Positions 1 to 6,900 of a DNA stretch of 12,099 nucleotides are shown one piece after another. The translations under genes were made by a program, and so were the position numbers. The DNA is taken from positions 4,266 to 16,364 of the forward strand of contig BRYA01000087.1 of NCBI GenBank assembly GCA_030267965.1, written 5' to 3'. This stretch comes from Triparma columacea. Taxonomy: Eukaryota > Sar > Bolidophyceae > Parmales > Triparmaceae. The notes under the pieces were generated by a model. It saw nothing but the letters and a program-made list of their open reading frames with translations. It ran no database searches and was not told the origin of the DNA. Position 1 is the stretch's first letter. The number at the start of each line of letters is the position of its first letter.

Positions 1-1985
1 TGCAGCAGCCCTGAGCGCATCGTTCTCCTTCATCAACTTGTCGTTGATATCTTTGAGGTTCTTAATCTCAACGAGGTGTTCGGCGGCGACCCTTACCGCG
101 GATGCCTTGAGTTCGGCAATTTCTATCCCTCGAGCATTGACGAGTTTCGTTAATCTTACGATTTCCTCCTCCGTCTTTGCAACGTTTACAAAGCTGTCAG
201 GATTCATTGGTACGGTCAAAGCAGTGGTCGTACGGCCGGTGGACGGCGGCACGGCACTAACATTATTACTGTCTGCGACCAGACCGACGGCGTCCTCATA
301 ACCATTTTCAGAGTCTGCGGTAATGGCGATTATGGCGTTTGTTAGTCAAAATGAAAAAGATTTCCACGCGTGCCCCTCGATGCCGCATGCGGTCGCCGCA
401 GAAGCGTCCCATTCGGTCGCCGCAGACGGAACCCACGCGGTTGCCGCAGACGGAACCCACACGGTCGTCGGAGACGGATCCCATGCGGTCGCCGCAGACC
501 GGCGCGTGTGCGCTTGTGCCGCGGCCTCTGCCCGTCGAGCTCGGCGCTGAGGGCCAGGCCCTCCGCGAAGGGCTCCGCGCGTTCCGCACGCAGGCAGTGA
601 GAAAAAACTACTAAGTTTCAACGCGCCCTCCCGCGACTCTCCCGCTCTCCCCTAGAGTATTAAAACGTGTTTTCCTTTCCCCGCTCTCAACGCACAACTC
701 ACCTCTTTCCGCGTCCTCGTGGCGGTTTTTGAAGTCTGCGGTAATGGCGATGATGGTATTTGTTAGTCAACATGAAAAGATTTCCATGCGTGCTCCTCGT
801 TTCTGTGTAGCATATCAAGCGCCCCACGCGGTCGCCGCAGAAGTGTCCCATGCGGTCGCCGCAGAAGCGTCCCATGCGATCGCCGCAGAAGCGTCCCATG
901 CGGTCGCCGCAGACGGAACCCACACGGTCGCCGGGGACGGATCCCATGCGGTCGCCGCAGACCGGCGCGCGTTTCTGTGTAGCATATCAAGGGTCTCCCC
1001 CCCTACAACCCCCTGAAACGAACTTACCTCGGTCTCGTCCAGCGTCCTCTTGAGAGCTTTTAGATTTAGCGACTGCGAAGGGGACAACATTGTTGCAAAA
1101 GTGAGAACAAATTACAAAGTTTCAACGCGCCCTCCCGCGACTCTCCTGCGACTCTCCCGCGACTCTCCCGCACTCTCCCGCTCTCGCCTAGAGTATTAAT
1201 ATGTATTATTTATCCGGCGCTCAACGCACAACTTACCTCGTCCGGCGTCCTCCTGAGACATTTCAGTTGCTGCAGAGGAAACAACAAAGAGGTGAAAAGT
1301 GAGCAAGTGGCAAACTTCATCTTGTCCTCCCACACATCTCCTGTCCACTCCTTGAGTATAAAAATGTTCTTTTTCTCCTCGAGCGCTCGACGCTCACTCA
1401 CCTTGTCTTGCTTCCCCATGTTCATTTTCAGATTCTGCGGGTGTGGAAATGTTGATGTTTTTTGAGCTTTTTGGAATCATTTCAATAGGCTTCCCAACGA
1501 CCTCGCTTTTTTACTCCATTGCATCTCATCCCCTACACGAACTCACCTCGTCCGACGTCTCCATGAGGCCTATCAATATCAGCAGTTGCCACAAGGTTGA
1601 CAGCATAGTCATTTGCAGACTTGACGACATCAGCGGCAGCTTCATGGCCTTCGGCAGCCTCGGTAGCAATGTCACGGTGTTCCACCGCCTCGACGACAAC
1701 GATATCGTCGACAGCATGCCCGACAACAGCAGACTGATCCGCGGCAGAATCAGCGGCGGTCGCAAGGAGGACAGCAAGGTCAGTTGCAGCGCTGACAATA
1801 TCAGCAGCTGTGCCAACGTGCGCAGAGCGCTTGATGGCAGCAACAAGGTCGTTGGCTGCCGATGCTGTAGATGCAAGATCGGCAGTATGTTGAGCTCTTG
1901 TTGCCCTTAAGTTGGCCTTCAATCCAGCTATCTCCTTGTCCCTCTGCTTCAGGAGAATGGTTAAATCCATCTCACTGTCGGTCAT
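1..1985 (-). CDS. Coiled-coil, alanine-rich protein with an in-phase microexon array (5' part; runs off left edge)
   Basis: I do not recognise the family. Coding exons on the minus strand are 1985-1547, 1434-1402, 1269-1237, 1072-1028, 735-703 and 314-1, giving 897 nt or 299 codons with no stop; the C-terminus lies outside the window. All five introns (112, 132, 164, 292 and 388 nt) have GTGAG or GTAAG donors and CAG acceptors and interrupt the frame in phase 1. Exon 1 begins MTDSEMDLTILLKQRDKEIA and continues as an Ala/Val/Asp-rich, probably helical segment. The four middle exons each code an acidic repeat of 11 or 15 residues (for example SENEHGEAR, TEMSQEDAGR, FKNRHEDAER). The last exon restarts with the same motif (DSENGYEDA) and passes into a charged heptad-like coiled coil (EEIVRLTKLV, LKDINDKLMKENDALR). 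The ATG at 1985 is the first in frame after a probable 5'UTR intron acceptor at 1990. The reading frame is supported by identical phase and motif across all exons; the function is unknown, perhaps structural or scaffolding. Confidence 0.72.
387..506. repeat. 24-bp minisatellite, five copies, in an intron of the coiled-coil gene
   Basis: Five consecutive 24-bp units start at 387, 411, 435, 459 and 483. They follow the pattern ATGCGGTCGCCGCAGA followed by AGCGTCCC or CGGAACCC. The block lies inside the 315-702 intron. Because 24 is divisible by three, several reading frames stay open across it; these are not genes. Confidence 0.9.
703..1434 (-). repeat. Tandemly duplicated microexon-plus-intron block
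   Basis: Four short exons (1434-1402, 1269-1237, 1072-1028, 735-703) share sequence, length (33 nt, one of 45 nt) and phase. The intron starts next to them also match: a CTCTCCCGC-type tract, then GAGTATTA, then CTCAACGCACAACT just before the donor recur at about 605-702 and 1110-1236, with a weaker version at 1300-1401. The intron ends at 315-372 and 736-793 are nearly identical. The simplest reading is repeated duplication of one exon-intron unit; because exon length is a multiple of three and phase is kept, each copy adds a peptide repeat without breaking the frame. Confidence 0.7.
826..969. repeat. 24-bp minisatellite, six copies, in the neighbouring intron
   Basis: Six units start at 826, 850, 874, 898, 922 and 946 with the same consensus as the array at 387-506, and the last unit has the same variant ending (CCGGCGCG). 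The array is flanked by a 22-bp direct repeat at 798-819 and 970-991 that reads CGTTTCTGTGTAGCATATCA followed by AG. It lies within the 736-1027 intron, so both arrays probably descend from one exon-intron duplication. Confidence 0.9.
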
Positions 1986-1989
1986 CAGC

Positions 1990-2205
1990 CTGCAAAAGCG
2001 TGAGAGTCAAAACACGACGAAGATGTTGGGGTAAGCCGAGATGAATACAATTTGCGCATGTACGTCGCCGATGCTGTCGCAATATTCTTTTACTTTCTCA
2101 GGGGTCTGTTATGCCAAGCTGTTTATGTCCTCCTTCCTCCTCTCCCTCCCTTCCCCCCTAATCCTCCATCCCCACCAATCCCTCATCCGCCCGTACAACC
2201 CTCAC
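1990..2205 (-). other. Probable 5'UTR intron of the coiled-coil gene
   Basis: On the minus strand a donor (CAAAG|GTGAGGG, boundary 2206/2205) and an acceptor (TTTTGCAG|GCTG, boundary 1990/1989) bracket 216 nt that end four bases before the ATG at 1985. The stretch is purine-rich in its first half and has no long open frame on the minus strand. The untranslated first exon would lie at about 2206-2340. This rests on splice motifs alone. Confidence 0.45.
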
Positions 2206-2340
2206 CTTTGTTTCGTCCCTATTTACTTCACTTCTTTTCACAAAATCCCAGTTCCTAATGACCGACTTCGAGAGCTGCCTGCTTTAAAGCTCTCACAGTC
2301 ACACGGGCGATGTCAATACGTTAACGTGTGGAGTAATAAG

Positions 2341-2611
2341 TACAGATAACAGCAATGAAGAGAAGAATGTAATTAACTCGTCAAGCCAACAATATGCTAG
2401 AAAAATATCCCCAAAAATATATCTCCTCAAACCCTCAAGTCAAGTAGGGAGAAGTGGAATAAGACATGGGGTTTTAGAGGTGCCTCGCCGCTCGCTGCAT
2501 CAATCATTAAATTAGTAAACTTAAAGAATATTTCAAGAAATAAACCAATCCGCCCGTTATAGATCCCCCCCCCCCCCTCCCCCTCCTCTCTTATTTAACC
2601 TCCCCCCCCCC
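2341..2611. other. Non-coding spacer with two 13-C runs
   Basis: AT-rich sequence from about 2341 to 2560 is followed by two runs of 13 consecutive C (2565-2577 and 2602-2614) separated by a pyrimidine-rich bridge. I see no coding frame. It probably contains the promoter of the leftward coiled-coil gene. Confidence 0.5.
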
Positions 2612-2705
2612 CCCTGTTGACGCTTAGTTAGGTCGATGTATCTGACCCTTGCTGTACACCTCCCCGTCTCTGCCAACGCTCGTTCCCTTCCTTAGTCCCC
2701 CTCAA
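2612..2705 (-). pseudogene. Decayed duplicate of the Cpn20 C-terminal coding end
   Basis: On the plus strand 2615-2665 aligns with 2809-2859, the last codons of the Cpn20 gene, with two short indels. Nearly all mismatches I counted are transitions. In the minus frame the copy reads VRYIDL where Cpn20 reads VRCIDL; four of the five changed codons are synonymous. Upstream, GGGAACGAG matches the codons for the Gly-Asn-Glu motif of Cpn20 and GTGTACAGC matches those for Tyr-Ser. A frame change near 2640, loss of the matching stop and the poly-C run indicate it is not an intact gene. It could instead be the last exon of a mostly deleted tandem co-chaperonin copy. Confidence 0.6.
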
Positions 2706-2806
2706 ACGTTCAGTTGACGTGTCTCTCGTAACCTGACCTTCCTAAAATACTCCAAATTCCCCTCTCTCCTCCCCCTTCCTCTCCTCTCCCCTCTCTCCCT
2801 CCCATC

Positions 2807-3832
2807 TTAGTTGTTAACGCTCAATAAGTCAATGCACCTAACCGCGCTATACTCCTCCCCCTCAATAACCACCTCATTCCCCGCATAATCCCTAAACTTA
2901 ACCTTCTCCCCCTTCTCAACCGGTGGTTTAACAACCTCCCCAGTTGATGTTGTACGACCGGGTCCAAGCATAACAACGGTCCCAGTACAAGGTAGTAATC
3001 CCGCTGTAGTAGACCCGCTAACCGCGATCCCACTCTCAGTTTTCAATTCCCCTTTCTTCCCCTCCACCTTCACGAGTACGTAATCCTTCGCCGGTCTACT
3101 ATTAGCCATTGTCATGGTGGCGCCGTTGTATATCATAATAACGTCGTCGTCCTTGATTAAATTACAGTCCTCGTCATCATAGTTAATCTTCGTGCCGTCG
3201 AATTTACCGTACAGCACACTCTCACCTTCCTTAACAGGGTTCGCAATTAATAAGCCTGTGTGGGGGTGACGGCGACCGGGACCGCAGGCGAGGGCTACGC
3301 CCTCGGAAGGCTTGGAGGCGGACTGATCGGGGAGAAGGATACCACCTAGGGTGGCTTTTAATGTATCCTTTATCTAAGAGATGGGGAGGAAGGGGTAAGG
3401 GGTGGAGGGGGTGAGGGGGATTGTGCGGTTAGATGGTGGGGGTATTTGAGCATATTTTAGTCTCGTTATGGATTGTTTTGTTCGTGTGTTTTTGTTCAAA
3501 GTGTTTCTCCAAATTGTCTTGAAAAGTGTGACATCGCTGTTTATCTTAATCCTCCTTCCTTCAGTCTTCGTACTTACTCTGACTACAATCCCGTTGCTCA
3601 TTGGTGTAATAGGTCCTCTAATATCTTCTCCATCGAGTCTGTGTTTAGTCCTCTCTTTGTTTAGATTTGCTTGAGTGGCACTAACATCGGCAAGAGATGT
3701 GATGGCCTTTCTGACCTTTCTGACAACATTTAGGGGAGGGTTGTGGTAGATAGTGGGTAAATGGAATGATGGAGAGGATATAAAGGATGATACGAGGGGT
3801 AATAAGAGTAATAGAAGGGTTATAGTCTTCAT
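2807..3832 (-). CDS. CPN20: Plastid co-chaperonin Cpn20 (two tandem GroES domains)
   Basis: Cpn20 caps plastid Cpn60 during ATP-driven protein folding in the stroma. There are two exons: 3832-3578 (85 codons) and 3373-2807 (188 codons plus stop); the 204-nt intron at 3577-3374 has an AGA|GTAAGT donor and CTCTTAG acceptor in phase 0. The joined protein is 273 aa, about the family length plus a leader. Residues 1-20 are a signal peptide (MKTITLLLLLLPLVSSF) with Phe after Ser-Ser, resembling the heterokont ASAF cleavage motif; a basic stretch follows to about 60. GroES domain 1 runs from about 75 (GPITPMSNGIVVR, then the mobile loop with GGILLP at 95-100) to 172. Domain 2 runs from about 180 (DYVLVKVEGK, a diverged mobile loop ESGIAVS, then GPGR, VKFRDYAGNEV, EEYSAVRCIDLL). 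The ATG at 3832 is chosen because it gives the signal peptide; further upstream the frame belongs to the intergenic region. Confidence 0.9.
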
Positions 3833-3917
3833 ATTGGAGAGAATAGAATGGAGATTTAGAAGACACCACTTTGCCCAAAATTCGGCAAAAAACCCTTCGA
3901 TCTTCCATATCTCACGA
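3833..3917. promoter_or_regulatory. 85-bp divergent promoter region
   Basis: This is the whole gap between the start codons of Cpn20 (3832, leftward) and the OsmC-FAD gene (3918, rightward), so both 5'UTRs and core promoters must fit here or overlap the neighbouring first exons. It is AT-rich, with A-runs near 3884-3892. I see no clear TATA box. Both products carry plastid-type leaders, so shared regulation is plausible but inferred. Confidence 0.55.
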
Positions 3918-6900
3918 ATGCTTAAAGTGTCTCGCCTGTTTCTTATACTATCAGCTTTGAACATGCTTACAATTCAATCCTTAATAACATCATACACATT
4001 CACATCAACAACTAGTAGAATAACCAGCAAAATAACCAACAAAATCACACACTCAAAAGCAAGCCGACAAGCTCTCACATTTAGAAACACATTTATAAAC
4101 ACATTCACAACAAACGCGACTACCAAAGACCTACAGGGAGGAGAGGACAAAGATAGAGTACAGAGAAAGAACAAACTAAAGACAGACAGGTTTAAAAAGA
4201 CGTATAGATTGAAAACTATAGGTGAGATGAAGACAGAGCTGGCAAACTGGAGTGTATGGACCTTTGTTCCGATGAAGAGACAACCCACAATTCATTACCT
4301 TCTATGATATGCGACGTGCATTTCGGGGACACGCGCTATGATTAACCGCCAGCAACCTGTAAATGGCTGCCAAACGACCATACTGAGGAACAATAACAAC
4401 AACAAGTGTGACAAAGACGATAACAGCGACGCATCACACAGCCCTAACACAAAACACTTTCGCCCTTCTCTATGGCTGACACTATGGAACTCAGGTAAGA
4501 TGAGAAGAGGGAAAGGAGATGGAGAGGTCCTGTTTTGTTGTGGACGTTCCGATGAAGAGATAACCCACAAATGCAATCCTGTTTATGATATGCGACGTGC
4601 ATTTCGGAGACACGCGCTATGATTAAACGCCAGCAACCGCAAAATGGCTGCCAAATGACCATACTGAGGAACAAACAACAACAACAAAAACAACAAGAAC
4701 TGTGACAAGGACGATAACAGCGACGCATTACACAGCCCTAACACAATATACTTTCGCCCTTCGCAACGGCTGACACTATGGAACTCAGGTAAGATGAGAA
4801 TAGGGAAAGGAGGGAGAGGTCTTGTTTTGTTGTGGACGTTCCGCTGATGTAAATATACCACAAGCCAGAAGTTGTTATGATATGCGACGTGCATTTCGGA
4901 GACACGCGTAATGATTAAACGCCAGCAATGGTGAAATGGCTGCCAAACGACCATACTGAGGAACAATACACAACAAAAACAACAACAAGAACTGTGACAA
5001 AGACGATAACAGCGACGCATTACACAGCCCTAACACAATACACTTTCGCCCTTCTCAATGGCTGACACTATGGAACTCAGGTAAGATGAGAACACAGGGA
5101 AATGAGATGGAGAGGTCCTGTTTTGTTGTGGACGTTCCGATGAAGAGATAACCCATTGTCATTGTGCATATGATATGCGACGTGCATTTCGGAGACACGC
5201 GCTATGATTAAACGCCGGCAAACCCTAAATGGCTGCCAAACGACCATACTGAGGAACAATACACAACAAAAACAACAACAAGAACTGTGACAAGGACGAT
5301 AACAGCGGCGCATTACACAGCCCTAACACAATACACTTTCGCCCTTCTCAATGGCTGACACTATGGAACTCAGGTAAGATGAGAACAGGGAAATGAGATG
5401 GAGAGGTCTTGTTTTGTTGTGGACGTTCCGATGAAGAGGTAACCCTAAAGCGGAAGACTCTTATGATATGCGACGTGCATTTCGGAGACACGTGCTATGA
5501 TTTAACGCCAGCAATGGGTAAATGGCTGCCAAACGACCATACTGAGGAACAATACACAACAAACAAATACGCAAGAATAATATGGGAACAAACTAACGGC
5601 AAACGACGAGGAATCTAACACGCGATGTCCTCACTTCTCACCGCTCCCCACGATGATGCAGGTAAGATGTAAAGAGTGGGTCAGCGTGATTTCCTTTTCT
5701 TGGCTGTTTGTTTTTGTTCGTTCCGATGAAGAGGTAACCCACGAACGGTACTTGGATATGATATGCGACGTGCATTTCGGAGACACGCGCTATGATATAA
5801 CGCCAGCAAATGAAAAATGGCTGCCAAACGACTATACTGAGGAACAATACACAACAACAACAAGCTGGTAATTTCACACTGTGCCTTCCTGTCGAAGAGT
5901 CGCCTAACACACATCTTCAATCGCACTCGACATCCGCCCTCTTCCCCCCCCCCTCTTCTCCCCCCTTACACACACCTTTGGCGATGCAGGTAAGGAAGGA
6001 AGGAAAGAAGGAGAGGTATTGCAAAAGTCTTTGAGACGTTGAATGTTGTTTGCTCCAAGGATGTAAATATACCACGATCACAAGCTGCATATGATTAGCG
6101 ACGTGCATTTCGGAGACACGCGCTATGATTAAACGCCAGCAAGCCGGAAATGGCTGCCAAACGACCATACTGAGGAACAAACAACAACAAACAACAACAA
6201 CAAGAACTGTGACAAGGACGATAACAGCGACGCATTATACAGCCCTAACACAATACACTTTCGCCCTTCTCAATGGCTGACACTATGGAACTCAGGTAAG
6301 ATGAGAAGAGGGAAAGGAGATGGAGAGGTCTTGTTTTGTTGTCGACGTTCCGATGAAGAGGTAACCCACAAGATAACCGAGACTATGATATGCGACGTGC
6401 ATTTCGGAGACACGCGCAATGATTTAACGCCAGCAAGCATGAAATGGCTGCCAAACGACCATCCTGAGGAACAAACAACAACAACAACAAGAACTGTGAC
6501 AAGGACGATAATAGCGACGCATTACACAGCCCTAACACAAAACACTTTCGCCCTTCTCAATGGCTGACAATATGGAACTCAGGTAAGATGTAAAGAAATG
6601 GATCGGCGTGATTGTTGCTTTTTGTTTGTTCGTTCCGATGAAGAGGTAACCCAATATTCACGTGGTATATGATATGCGACGTGCATTTCGGAGACACGCG
6701 CAATGATTAACCGCCAGCAAGGGACAAATGGCTGCCAAACGACCATACTGAGGAACAAACAACAACAAAAACAACAACAACAAGTGTGACAAGGACGATA
6801 ACAGCGACGTATTACACAGCTCTAACACAAAACACTTTCGCCCTTCTCAATGGCTGACACTATGGAACTCAGGTAAGATGAGATGAAGGAAAGGAGATGG

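Noticed and set aside
308..1090. Several overlapping open frames in the 24-bp repeat areas
   Set aside because: They arise because the repeat length is divisible by three; the areas are intronic in the minus-strand gene model.
2265..2330. Short minus-strand frame ending VRALKQAALEVGH as the end of another gene
   Set aside because: Only about 23 codons stop to stop with no start and no upstream exon that I could find; it may be chance within a 5'UTR exon.
2041..2349. 102-codon plus-strand open frame
   Set aside because: Low-complexity pyrimidine-rich sequence opposite a probable 5'UTR intron; no domain-like pattern.
2565..2614. Two 13-C runs as a structured regulatory element
   Set aside because: Simple homopolymers are common in this window and prone to sequencing error; nothing links them to a function.
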